The notes under the pieces were generated by a model. The model saw only the letters and a program-made list of their open reading frames with translations. It made no database searches and was not told the origin of the DNA. Positions 6,164 to 13,213 of a stretch of DNA of 28,056 bases are shown piece after piece. The stretch is from Ruminococcaceae bacterium UBA6855 (lineage in GTDB: Bacteria > Bacillota > Clostridia > Oscillospirales > Acutalibacteraceae), in NCBI GenBank assembly GCA_002451755.1, contig DKDF01000113.1, positions 42,402-70,457 of the forward strand, given 5' to 3'. Within the stretch, counting starts at the first letter, position 1, and every line of letters starts with the position of its first letter. A program made the position numbers and the translations under genes.

Positions 6164-7394
6164 ACAGCTCAGAAAAAAGTTTATACGCATCGCGATGCTC
6201 GCCGTCACATCGGTGCTGCTGTTGCTGTGTATAATAGTCAATCTCGCAAATTTCCTCTCCGTCAATTCCCAGCTCAATGAGATGCTAAGCGTCATCCAGT
6301 CGAATCAGGGCTCCCTGCCGCCGATGCCGCGCGGAGATAAGCCGCCGGACGGCGACAAAAAGCCGAAGCAGGACGGACAGTTCACGCAGGAGACGGCGTA
6401 TTCAACGCGCTATTTCGTTCTGAGATTCACCTCCGACGAGCAGCTTGTCCGTGCGGATCTCGAGAAAATCGCCGCCGTCACCCAGGACGACACGGACGAA
6501 TATGTTCAGATAGCGTTAAAGCACGGCGAGGGCTTCGGCTACACATCGGGGTACAAATACTATGTAACAAGCGACGGTGACGGAAGATATACGGCGATTT
6601 TTCTTGACTGCTACCGCGATGTGCGCTCGATGATAACGCTCGCCGTTCTCTCCGTAGCCGCCATGGCGATAAGCATTGCGCTTGTTTATGTTATAGTCGT
6701 GCTCTTCTCGCGCAAGGCTATAGACCCGGTGGTCAAGAGCGCCGAGCGGCAGAAGCAATTCATAACCGACGCGAGCCACGAGCTGAAAACGCCGATAACC
6801 GTTATCGCAACGAGTCTTAAGGTGCTCGAGATGGAGGTCGGACAGCAGAAATGGATAGACAAGGCGCAGGCACAGACGGAAAAACTCAAAGAGCTTGTCA
6901 ATTCGCTCGTCACGCTCTCGCGCATGGACGAAGAGGAAACTCCGCTGAAGTTCGCCGATTTTGACATCAGCGCGGCAGTGAGCGAGACGGCGGATTCATT
7001 TAACGAGTCGGCCGAGGCGGCTGGGCATGAACTGATAACGGACATCGCGCCGGACATACATTACAACGGAGACGAATACGCGGTGCGCCAGCTGGTTTCA
7101 ATACTGCTCGACAACGCCATGAAATATGCATCACCCGACTCTCCGATAACATTGAAGCTCGAAAAGGACAGAAAGGGCGTTGTTATCCGCTCATCAAACG
7201 GGTGCGATAATATTGACGCAGAGGATACAAAGAAGCTGTTTGACCGCTTCTACCGCGCGGACAAGGCACGGGGTTCGGGCGGCTTCGGAATCGGGCTTTC
7301 GATAGCGCGGAGCATCGCCGAGGCGCACAAAGGCTCGATAAAAGCCGAGCTTACGGACAATAACACGATAGAGTTTACGGTTCATCTGAAATAA
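6156..7394 (+). CDS. Sensor histidine kinase with Pro/Asp-rich sensor loop
   Basis: A 412-residue membrane histidine kinase, partner of the preceding regulator. Helix 1 is at about 10-34 and helix 2 at about 159-184, leaving a ~125-residue extracellular sensor with a disordered PPMPRGDKPPDGDKKP stretch (55-70) that resembles the PPDGD units of the divergent lipoprotein. The HisKA domain carries the phospho-acceptor His208 in FITDASHELKTP. The ATPase domain shows an N box (LLDNAMKYA), an SNGCDNI G1 region, LFDRFYRAD and GGFGIGLSIA. The ATG at 6156 has GGAGGA just before it; an upstream in-frame GTG (6117) lies deep within the regulator gene and is rejected. The ligand is unknown; the operon context suggests an envelope, phosphate or glycan signal. 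Confidence 0.93.
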   Translation: MIKQLRKKFIRIAMLAVTSVLLLLCIIVNLANFLSVNSQLNEMLSVIQSNQGSLPPMPRGDKPPDGDKKPKQDGQFTQETAYSTRYFVLRFTSDEQLVRADLEKIAAVTQDDTDEYVQIALKHGEGFGYTSGYKYYVTSDGDGRYTAIFLDCYRDVRSMITLAVLSVAAMAISIALVYVIVVLFSRKAIDPVVKSAERQKQFITDASHELKTPITVIATSLKVLEMEVGQQKWIDKAQAQTEKLKELVNSLVTLSRMDEEETPLKFADFDISAAVSETADSFNESAEAAGHELITDIAPDIHYNGDEYAVRQLVSILLDNAMKYASPDSPITLKLEKDRKGVVIRSSNGCDNIDAEDTKKLFDRFYRADKARGSGGFGIGLSIARSIAEAHKGSIKAELTDNNTIEFTVHLK

Positions 7395-7399
7395 AAAAT

Positions 7400-7430
7400 C
7401 GGTCGGAGTTTTTGGCTCCGGCCGTTTTTA
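7400..7430 (+). terminator. Terminator of the VTC-TCS operon
   Basis: A 9-bp stem, CGGTCGGAG (7400-7408) with CTCCGGCCG (7416-7424) including one G-U pair and a 7-base loop, followed by TTTTTA. It begins six bases after the kinase stop codon. Confidence 0.88.
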
Positions 7431-7439
7431 TATTACCCG

Positions 7440-7469
7440 TTGACATCACCGCAGCGAGGCTGATATACT
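7440..7469 (+). promoter_or_regulatory. Sigma-A promoter of the fucosidase gene
   Basis: Perfect TTGACA (7440-7445), an 18-base spacer and TATACT (7464-7469), starting ten bases after the preceding operon's terminator. The transcript would start near 7476, before the AAAGGAG site of the fucosidase gene. No clear operator repeat was seen. Confidence 0.72.
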
Positions 7470-7502
7470 TTCCCTGACGACGAACCGCAAAGGAGAAAAA
7501 TT

Positions 7503-8501
7503 ATGATAACGCTCATCCCCTCACGCGAGCCGAATGCAGCGCAGAAAGCGCAGATAGCCCGCAAATACGGAATGTTCATCCATTTCGGCATCAACACATT
7601 CAACAACACCGAGTGGTCAGACGGCACTCTGCCGCTTGAAAGCTACGCGCCCGACGCGATAGACGCGGACAGCTGGGTCAGGCACGCATATGAGGCGGGC
7701 ATGAACTATGTCATTCTCATAACGAAGCACCACGACGGATTCTGCCTTTTTGACACCGACACTACCGAATACTGCGTAAACAACACTGAAAACCCAACGG
7801 ATGTTGTTGCCGAAGTCGCGAAAGCCTGTAAAAAATACGGAGTGAAGCTCGGGCTTTATTATTCCCTTTGGGACAGGCACGAGCCATGCTACGAAGACGA
7901 TGAAAAATATACCGAATATATGTGCTCACATCTGAACACTCTGCTCGGCGGAAAATACGGCGAGGTCTGCGAGCTGTGGCTCGACGGCGCATGGGGAAAA
8001 GACGGCAGCGCGGAGGACAGGTGGAATCTCGCGAAGATATATGATCTTGTACACACTCTTCAGCCGGGATGTGTCATGGCAGTCAACGTCACGATAGGCG
8101 AGCCCGGTGCAGTCGGAAACAACGACTATTACCGCCCCGAAAACTACAAAGAGGGTATGCCGATGCGATATTTCCCGAGCGATTTCAGGCTCTGGGATCC
8201 GCATTTCACGGGCGAAAACGACCCGAAGATATACACCCACAACGGTGAGAGCTATTATCTTCCGTTTGAAGCGACAATCTGCATACGCAACATGGACAAC
8301 TGGTTCTGGGACGACGACTACACGAAAGATCCGCTCGTCGGCGCGGAGTTCATCGACGAAAAGTACCGCCACCTCATCGGACAGAAAAATCTGCTCGTTG
8401 TCAATGTCGCGCCCGACATTCACGGCAGGCAGGAGCCCGAGGACATAGCCTGCCTCAACGAAGCGGCAAAATTGCTCGGAATAGCGAGAAAGGCTGAATA
8501 A
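7503..8501 (+). CDS. GH29 alpha-L-fucosidase, catalytic domain only
   Basis: A 332-residue glycoside hydrolase of family GH29, retaining enzymes that release alpha-linked L-fucose. Family features: KYGMFIHFGINTF near the start (21-33), KHHDGFCLFDT (75-85), the YYSLWDRHEP strand (119-128), and LWLDGAW (159-165), where Asp161 aligns with the catalytic nucleophile. The acid/base residue is not conserved in sequence across the family; candidates lie in the RNMDNWFWDDD region. It ends soon after the barrel, lacking the C-terminal beta-sandwich domain of many 450-600-residue relatives. With no signal peptide it should act in the cytosol on imported oligosaccharides, yet no sugar transporter or fucose pathway gene is nearby. 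Monocistronic: own promoter and terminator. Substrate linkage uncertain. Confidence 0.88.
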   Translation: MITLIPSREPNAAQKAQIARKYGMFIHFGINTFNNTEWSDGTLPLESYAPDAIDADSWVRHAYEAGMNYVILITKHHDGFCLFDTDTTEYCVNNTENPTDVVAEVAKACKKYGVKLGLYYSLWDRHEPCYEDDEKYTEYMCSHLNTLLGGKYGEVCELWLDGAWGKDGSAEDRWNLAKIYDLVHTLQPGCVMAVNVTIGEPGAVGNNDYYRPENYKEGMPMRYFPSDFRLWDPHFTGENDPKIYTHNGESYYLPFEATICIRNMDNWFWDDDYTKDPLVGAEFIDEKYRHLIGQKNLLVVNVAPDIHGRQEPEDIACLNEAAKLLGIARKAE

Positions 8502-8532
8502 CAGCGTCCGTTTCAAGCAGTATAAAGAAGTG

Positions 8533-8566
8533 AAACCTATCCGCGATGACCGCAGATAGGTTTTTT
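8533..8566 (+). terminator. Terminator of the fucosidase gene
   Basis: A 9-bp perfect stem, AAACCTATC (8533-8541) and GATAGGTTT (8555-8563), with a GC-containing loop; the 3' arm runs into a six-T tract (8561-8566). It lies about 30 bases past the stop codon. Confidence 0.85.
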
Positions 8567-8580
8567 GCCGCAAGCGTAAT

Positions 8581-8604
8581 GCCCCGTCGGATGACCGGCG
8601 GGGC
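8581..8604 (-). terminator. GC-rich hairpin, probable end of the acyl-CoA synthetase operon
   Basis: A 10-bp stem, GCCCCGTCGG (8581-8590) and CCGGCGGGGC (8595-8604), with an ATGA loop and one mismatch on the plus strand (a G-U pair in RNA). It lies between convergent genes, about 20 bases past the synthetase stop codon. The T-tracts on either side are poor, so it is a weaker terminator call; it could also protect the 3' end of the mRNA. Confidence 0.5.
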
Positions 8605-8623
8605 TGTGCTTTAATGCTATATT

Positions 8624-10315
8624 TTATTTGCCCTCGTTCCGGAGCTTCTGCATATCTGCGGCGCGGATGGCGGTTCTCATTATCTTGCCGCTGCTGGTCT
8701 TGGGCAGCTCTCTGACGAACTCGACAACGCGGGGGTATTTGTACGGTGCGGTCGCGTGCTTGACATGGTTCTGTATCTCTTTGACAAGCTCGTCGCTCGG
8801 CTCATAGCCCTTGGCGAGAACGATAGTCGCCTTGACGACCTGTCCTCTGTCGGGATGCGGCAGAGCGGTGACCGCGCACTCGAGCACGGACGGATGCTCC
8901 ATCAGCGCGCTCTCGACCTCGAACGGACCGATGCGGTAGCCGGAGCACTTGATAACATCGTCGTTTCTGCCAACAAACCAATAGTAGCCGTCGCCGTCGC
9001 GCCATGCGGTGTCGCCGGTGTTATAATAGCCGAACTTGAAGCTCTTCTCCATCGCGGCGTCGTCTTTCCAGTAGTCGCGGAAAAGTCCGGTCGGATGACC
9101 CTGATCGACTCGGATGCAGATGGAACCGACCATACCGTCCTCGCACTCCTCGCCGTTTTCGTCGAGAAGAGCGATATCATAGCCGGGCGCGGGCTTGCCC
9201 ATTGAACCTGGCTTTATCTCGACCCACGGATAGTTTGCGAGCAGGACGGAGGATTCACTCTGGCCGAAGCCCTCGTATATCCTCATGCCCGTCAGCCTCT
9301 CTATCTGATGGAAAACCTCGGGGTTGAGCGGCTCGCCCGCGAGGCAGGCGTGCTCAATATAGCTGAAATCGTATTTTGAAAGATCCTCTTTTATCAGGAA
9401 GCGGTATATTGTCGCGGGGGCGCAGAAGGTGCTCGGGCGGATGCGCTCCATAGCCTCGATCATATCGATCGGGTGGAACTTCTCGGTGTCATATGCGCCG
9501 ACGGCCGCGCCGCAGATCCACTGGCCGTATATCTTGCCCCATGCGAACTTCGCCCAGCCGGAGTCGGTCTGGGTCATATGTATCTTGTTCTCCTTGACGC
9601 ACTGCCAATATCTCGCGGTCGTTATCTGACCGAGGGCAGATGAGAAATCGTGGCGCACCATCTTGGGCATTCCGCTCGTGCCGGAGGAGAAATAGAGCAG
9701 AGCCGTATCGGTGACAACGGTTCTCTTCTCGGGATCGGTCGGGCGCTCGAACTCGGTCGAATAGCCGCCGATAACGGAGCGGTAATCTATTGCGCCGTCA
9801 ACGGGCTTGTCGCCGACGGTGACATAATATTCGAGGTTCGGGCACTCGGGCAGAGAATCGCGGACATGCTGAACAACATCGTCGTCGCCGACGGTTATGA
9901 GCATTTTGACGCCAGCTGCGTTGATGCGGTAGACATAGTCCTTCTTCATCAGCTGGAACGATGCGGGAATAACTATCGCACCGATCTTGTGGAGTGCGGT
10001 TATGATAAACCAAACTTCGGGGCGCTGCTTCAAAACGAGCATGACTATGTCGCCCTTCTTTATTCCCTTTTCGAGCAGGAAGTTGACAGCCCTGTTGCTG
10101 TTGTCTTTTATGTCTTTGAAAGTGTAGCGCGCCATATCGCCGGCATCGTTCGTCCAGACGAGGGCGAGCTTCTCGGGCTCGATATCCGCCCACGCATCAA
10201 CAACATCGAAACCGAAGTTGAAATCATCGGGCACATTTATTTTGAAATTCTGCTTCATATCCTCATAGCTGTCAAAGTCATAGCGGGGACAGAAGCGCTT
10301 GATTATATCATCCAT
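8624..10315 (-). CDS. Acyl-CoA synthetase, AMP-forming, medium-chain type
   Basis: A 563-residue adenylate-forming enzyme that activates a carboxylic acid with ATP and joins it to CoA. Signatures in order: P-loop YFSSGTSGMPKMV (208-220), a large acid-pocket domain, YEGFGQSES (347-355), the ATP-ribose motif YNTGD (431-435), hinge GRNDDVIKCSGYRIGP (449-464) and the catalytic lysine in PKTSSGKIMR (Lys544). Domain order and the N-terminal RYDFDSYEDM region fit the medium-chain acyl-CoA synthetase (MACS) group rather than classical acetyl-CoA synthetase. The ATG follows an AAGGAAA site. It is second in an operon after an XRE-cupin regulator that ends 33 bases upstream. Acid specificity (butyrate-like, branched or aromatic) cannot be read from sequence. 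Confidence 0.9.
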   Translation of the reverse strand: MDDIIKRFCPRYDFDSYEDMKQNFKINVPDDFNFGFDVVDAWADIEPEKLALVWTNDAGDMARYTFKDIKDNSNRAVNFLLEKGIKKGDIVMLVLKQRPEVWFIITALHKIGAIVIPASFQLMKKDYVYRINAAGVKMLITVGDDDVVQHVRDSLPECPNLEYYVTVGDKPVDGAIDYRSVIGGYSTEFERPTDPEKRTVVTDTALLYFSSGTSGMPKMVRHDFSSALGQITTARYWQCVKENKIHMTQTDSGWAKFAWGKIYGQWICGAAVGAYDTEKFHPIDMIEAMERIRPSTFCAPATIYRFLIKEDLSKYDFSYIEHACLAGEPLNPEVFHQIERLTGMRIYEGFGQSESSVLLANYPWVEIKPGSMGKPAPGYDIALLDENGEECEDGMVGSICIRVDQGHPTGLFRDYWKDDAAMEKSFKFGYYNTGDTAWRDGDGYYWFVGRNDDVIKCSGYRIGPFEVESALMEHPSVLECAVTALPHPDRGQVVKATIVLAKGYEPSDELVKEIQNHVKHATAPYKYPRVVEFVRELPKTSSGKIMRTAIRAADMQKLRNEGK

Positions 10316-10348
10316 TTTTTCTTTTTCCTTTCGGGGAGTATCGCAGTT

Positions 10349-10897
10349 TTATTCGTTGATAACGGTCAGGAATCTTGTTCTTCCGTCTACCGCCGCCTGG
10401 CCGTGCGGGAGGTTCGGATCAAAGTAGATAGCGTCGCCCTCATTGAGGATGAACGAATTCTTGCCGACCGTTACCTTGACCTTGCCCTCAAGGACGAGGT
10501 TGAACTCCTGACCGGAGTGCATAACGAGCGCAGGCTCGGTCTCCTGCTCTTCGAGCGTGACGAGCATAGGCTCCATCTGGCGGTTCTTGAAGTTAAAAGC
10601 AAGGCTCTCGATATAGTAGCCCGAATATCTGTCAACTCGAACTCCGTCGCCGCGTCTGACGATAGTGTAGCTGTCCATTCTCGGTGATTCGCCGGTCATG
10701 AGCACGGTGCAGTCCGTGCCGAGTGCCGCCGCTATGGCATAGAGCGCGCTGACGGGGATATCTTTTTCGCCCGACTCATATTTTTCATATTCATCATGGG
10801 AGATGTTCAGCTTCTCCGCCATTTCAGTTATCGATATTTCAAGGATCTCTCGCAGTTCCTTAATTCGCTTGGGTATCTGTAAAAGCTCGTCGTTCAT
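10349..10897 (-). CDS. XRE-family regulator with C-terminal cupin
   Basis: A 182-residue transcription regulator. An XRE/Cro helix-turn-helix covers about 10-65 (RIKELREILE, ISITEMAEKLNISHDEYEKYESG), and a cupin_2 beta-barrel about 100-180 (ALVMHSGQEFNLVLEGKVKV, LNEGDAIYFDPNLPHG), the PuuR/SutR-like layout in which the cupin senses a small metabolite. The cupin keeps His116 (MHSGQEF) and the His of LPHG but has few further metal ligands, so it may bind ligand without metal. The ATG has an AAAGGAAGG site. First gene of an operon with the acyl-CoA synthetase and divergent from the flavodiiron gene. I infer that it responds to the synthetase's acid substrate or acyl-CoA product and regulates its own promoter. 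Confidence 0.9.
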   Translation of the reverse strand: MNDELLQIPKRIKELREILEISITEMAEKLNISHDEYEKYESGEKDIPVSALYAIAAALGTDCTVLMTGESPRMDSYTIVRRGDGVRVDRYSGYYIESLAFNFKNRQMEPMLVTLEEQETEPALVMHSGQEFNLVLEGKVKVTVGKNSFILNEGDAIYFDPNLPHGQAAVDGRTRFLTVINE

Positions 10898-10950
10898 TCT
10901 GTGCCTTCCTTTCCGTGTATATGCGGTCTTGATGCGAACTATATTCTATT

Positions 10951-10979
10951 ATTTTACTCTACATATATAGTTTTTTCAA
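10951..10979 (-). promoter_or_regulatory. Promoter and possible operator of the XRE-synthetase operon
   Basis: On the minus strand: TTGAAA (10979-10974), a 17-base spacer and TAAAAT (10956-10951). The near-perfect 12-bp dyad CTACATATATAG (10959-10970, one mismatched pair) sits wholly in the spacer, where a bound XRE dimer would block RNA polymerase. The promoter match is good; operator function is inference. Confidence 0.6.
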
Positions 10980-11033
10980 GTGTACAGAGCAAATATAGGC
11001 TCAAAAATAATTGCGGTTTTGTTGTTTTTCCAA

Positions 11034-11062
11034 TAGAAACGCGGGCATTTATATGCTATAAT
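11034..11062 (+). promoter_or_regulatory. Extended -10 promoter of the flavodiiron gene
   Basis: Perfect TATAAT (11057-11062) with an upstream TG in the TGnTATAAT arrangement (11054-11055), and a partial -35 TAGAAA (11034-11039) 17 bases before it. The transcript would begin near 11069, before the GAGGAGG ribosome site at 11082-11088. Confidence 0.62.
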
Positions 11063-11094
11063 ATAACACTGAAAACGAAGTGAGGAGGCTCGGT

Positions 11095-12246
11095 ATGACA
11101 AACATCACCGAAGATATCAAATATATCGGAGTAAACGACCGCGAAATCGACCTGTTTGAGGGTCAGTACGAAGTGCCCAACGGCATGGCTTATAACTCAT
11201 ATGTCATTCTCGACGAAAAGGTTGCCGTCATGGACACGGTGGACAGGCACTTCACCGCCGAATGGCTCAAGAATCTCGAATCGGCGCTCGCCGGCAGGCA
11301 GCCCGATTATCTCATAGTTCAACACATGGAGCCAGATCACTCGGCGGGCATCGCGGAGTTTTCCGCGGCTTATCCCGACGCCGTGATAGTCGGCAACGAC
11401 AAGACTTTCACGATGATAAAGAACTTTTACGGCGGGGATTTCATCAAAAATTCGCTTTCTGTCAAAAACGGCGACACGCTCTCGCTCGGCAGGCATGAAC
11501 TGAATTTCGTCTTTGCGCCGATGGTTCACTGGCCGGAGGTCATGATGACTTACGACTCAAAGGACAAGGTATTCTTCTCAGCGGACGGCTTCGGCAAGTT
11601 CGGCGCGCTCGACGCGGACGAGGACTGGGCGTGCGAAGCAAGAAGATACTATTTCGGCATCGTCGGAAAATACGGCGGATCCGTTCAGACGCTGCTCAAG
11701 AAAGCTGCCGAGCTCGACATCGCAGTCATATGCCCGCTCCACGGACCTGTTCTCAGCGAGAATCTCGGATATTATCTGAATCTCTATGACATCTGGTCAT
11801 CCTACTGCGTCGAGAGCGAGGGAGTCTGCATCGCCTACACCTCTGTCTACGGCAACACGAAAAAGGCTGTCGAGTATCTTGCCGAGCAGCTCAGGGCTGA
11901 TGGCTGCGCAAAGGTCGCGGTCAACGACCTTGCCCGCTGCGACATGGCGGAGGCTGTTGAGGACGCGTTCCGCTACGGAAAGCTCGTGCTCGCGACGACC
12001 ACCTACAACGGAAGCATATTCCCGTTCATGCGCGACTTCATCGATCACCTGACCGAGCGCGGATATCAGAAGCGCACAGTTGCGTTCATCGAGAACGGCT
12101 CATGGGCGCCGACCGCCGCGAGGAACATGGCGAAGATGTTTGAAAGCAGCAAGGATATCGAGCAAATCGGTACGATCACGATTCGTTCCGCAATGACCGA
12201 CGAGAACAAAGCACAGCTCGACGCGCTCGCAAAAGAGCTTGCATAA
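11095..12246 (+). CDS. fprA: Flavodiiron protein (FprA type), O2/NO reductase
   Basis: A 383-residue A-type flavodiiron protein that reduces oxygen to water and/or nitric oxide to N2O in anaerobes. The metallo-beta-lactamase-like domain (1-240) carries the diiron ligands HMEPDH (His77, Glu79, Asp81, His82), His145 in MVHWPE, Asp164 in SADGFG and His216 in CPLHGP. The flavodoxin domain (about 245-383) binds FMN through TSVYGNTKKA (249-258). No rubredoxin or flavin-reductase domain is fused, so an external electron donor is needed; none is encoded nearby. I chose the ATG at 11095 after GAGGAGG; the in-frame GTG at 11080 overlaps that site. Single-gene unit between its own promoter and terminator. 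O2 versus NO preference cannot be decided. Confidence 0.93.
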   Translation: MTNITEDIKYIGVNDREIDLFEGQYEVPNGMAYNSYVILDEKVAVMDTVDRHFTAEWLKNLESALAGRQPDYLIVQHMEPDHSAGIAEFSAAYPDAVIVGNDKTFTMIKNFYGGDFIKNSLSVKNGDTLSLGRHELNFVFAPMVHWPEVMMTYDSKDKVFFSADGFGKFGALDADEDWACEARRYYFGIVGKYGGSVQTLLKKAAELDIAVICPLHGPVLSENLGYYLNLYDIWSSYCVESEGVCIAYTSVYGNTKKAVEYLAEQLRADGCAKVAVNDLARCDMAEAVEDAFRYGKLVLATTTYNGSIFPFMRDFIDHLTERGYQKRTVAFIENGSWAPTAARNMAKMFESSKDIEQIGTITIRSAMTDENKAQLDALAKELA

Positions 12247-12257
12247 AAGAATAAGCA

Positions 12258-12296
12258 AAACTGCCGAACCCGTAAAAAGATTCGGCAGTTTTTTTA
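12258..12296. terminator. Bidirectional terminator
   Basis: An 11-bp perfect stem, AAACTGCCGAA (12258-12268) and TTCGGCAGTTT (12281-12291), with a 12-base loop. The plus-strand tail is a run of Ts; the minus-strand tail is TTTTGCTTATTCTTT. It serves both the flavodiiron gene and the convergent esterase gene, whose stop is at 12294. Confidence 0.9.
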
Positions 12297-13211
12297 TTTT
12301 AGTATAGATTCAAGTTTGCAGAACACATCCTTGCTCTCCGGCAGGAACGGAAGAAGCTGAAAATCATGGAAAAGACCGTCATATTTATAGAGCTTCGCAT
12401 CGACTCCTGCGCTGAGCGCATTGGCGAAAGCCGTGTCGCTGTCGCTCTCCCCCACCTCTGCCGTTCCGCAGAAAAAGACTGTCGGCGGAAAGCCCGAAAA
12501 ATCGGCAAACGACACCGAGAGATACGGGTCGAGAAGATCGTGCTCCCCGGCATATTTCGGGCGGCGTCTGAAATACGCTTCGTGATCCTTGAATTTTTCT
12601 TTCTTCGCGATGCCGTAAAATGGGTCGCTGTGGCAGTTCCGCTCATATGACTCGCCGCAGGCTGTCATATCGCCCCAGAGCGAAAAACAGGCGAGCTTTT
12701 TGGGCATCGCTCTGCCGGAATCCCGAAGCTTCTGCGCGAGGGCGAGCACCAGATTTGCGCCGCTGCTGTCCCCGAGGACTGCAACATTTTCGGGCTTTAT
12801 GCCATTTGCCATCAGCATATCCCACGCGCTCATGACATCATCGAGCTGCGAGGGAAAGATATATTCGGGCATGGTTCTGTAATCGACGCTGAAAACGGCG
12901 GCTCCGCCTGCGGCGCGGCTGTATTTCAGCGCGAGGCGGCGATAAAGATCGATAAGCTTCACCTTGAAGCTCCCGCCGTGAATGTGAAAAATCACGGTGT
13001 CCGTTCCTGACTTTTCGGGAATGAGACTCTCGACAAAACATTCGCCGCAGGGAGTTCGGGTCAGATTATAATCTTTGGGCGGCTTATATCTGCTGACTTT
13101 ATTTTTTACCGCCGCGCCCGCGTTCGCGCTCATATTCTCGTTTTTTATGAATCGGGAATGAAACACGGCGCTGAGCAATGCGCTTGTTATTCTTGCCGAT
13201 ACGGAAGCCAT
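12294..13211 (-). CDS. Alpha/beta-hydrolase, HSL-family esterase
   Basis: A 305-residue hydrolase of the hormone-sensitive-lipase branch (alpha/beta-hydrolase_3), which cleaves short acyl esters. Visible: oxyanion-hole motif HIHGGSF (a variant of HGGG), the nucleophile elbow GDSSGANL, and the catalytic His in DGLFHDF near the C-terminus. The acid residue is probably in the GTAEVGESDSD loop, not the usual DPLxD. There is no signal peptide, but a mildly hydrophobic N-terminus (ITSALLSAVF) could touch the membrane. I chose the ATG at 13211, two bases after the kinase stop, with an AGGGGAG site; longer in-frame starts lie inside the kinase gene. Translationally coupled to the APH-fold kinase, so the two may act on one substrate, which I cannot name. 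Confidence 0.8.
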   Translation of the reverse strand: MASVSARITSALLSAVFHSRFIKNENMSANAGAAVKNKVSRYKPPKDYNLTRTPCGECFVESLIPEKSGTDTVIFHIHGGSFKVKLIDLYRRLALKYSRAAGGAAVFSVDYRTMPEYIFPSQLDDVMSAWDMLMANGIKPENVAVLGDSSGANLVLALAQKLRDSGRAMPKKLACFSLWGDMTACGESYERNCHSDPFYGIAKKEKFKDHEAYFRRRPKYAGEHDLLDPYLSVSFADFSGFPPTVFFCGTAEVGESDSDTAFANALSAGVDAKLYKYDGLFHDFQLLPFLPESKDVFCKLESILK

Positions 13212-13213
13212 AA

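Noticed and set aside
9650..10687. 345-residue open frame on the plus strand across the acyl-CoA synthetase and XRE genes
   Set aside because: It is antisense to two genes with clear catalytic and HTH motifs, has no family motifs and no ribosome site; long shadow frames are expected in GC-rich coding DNA.
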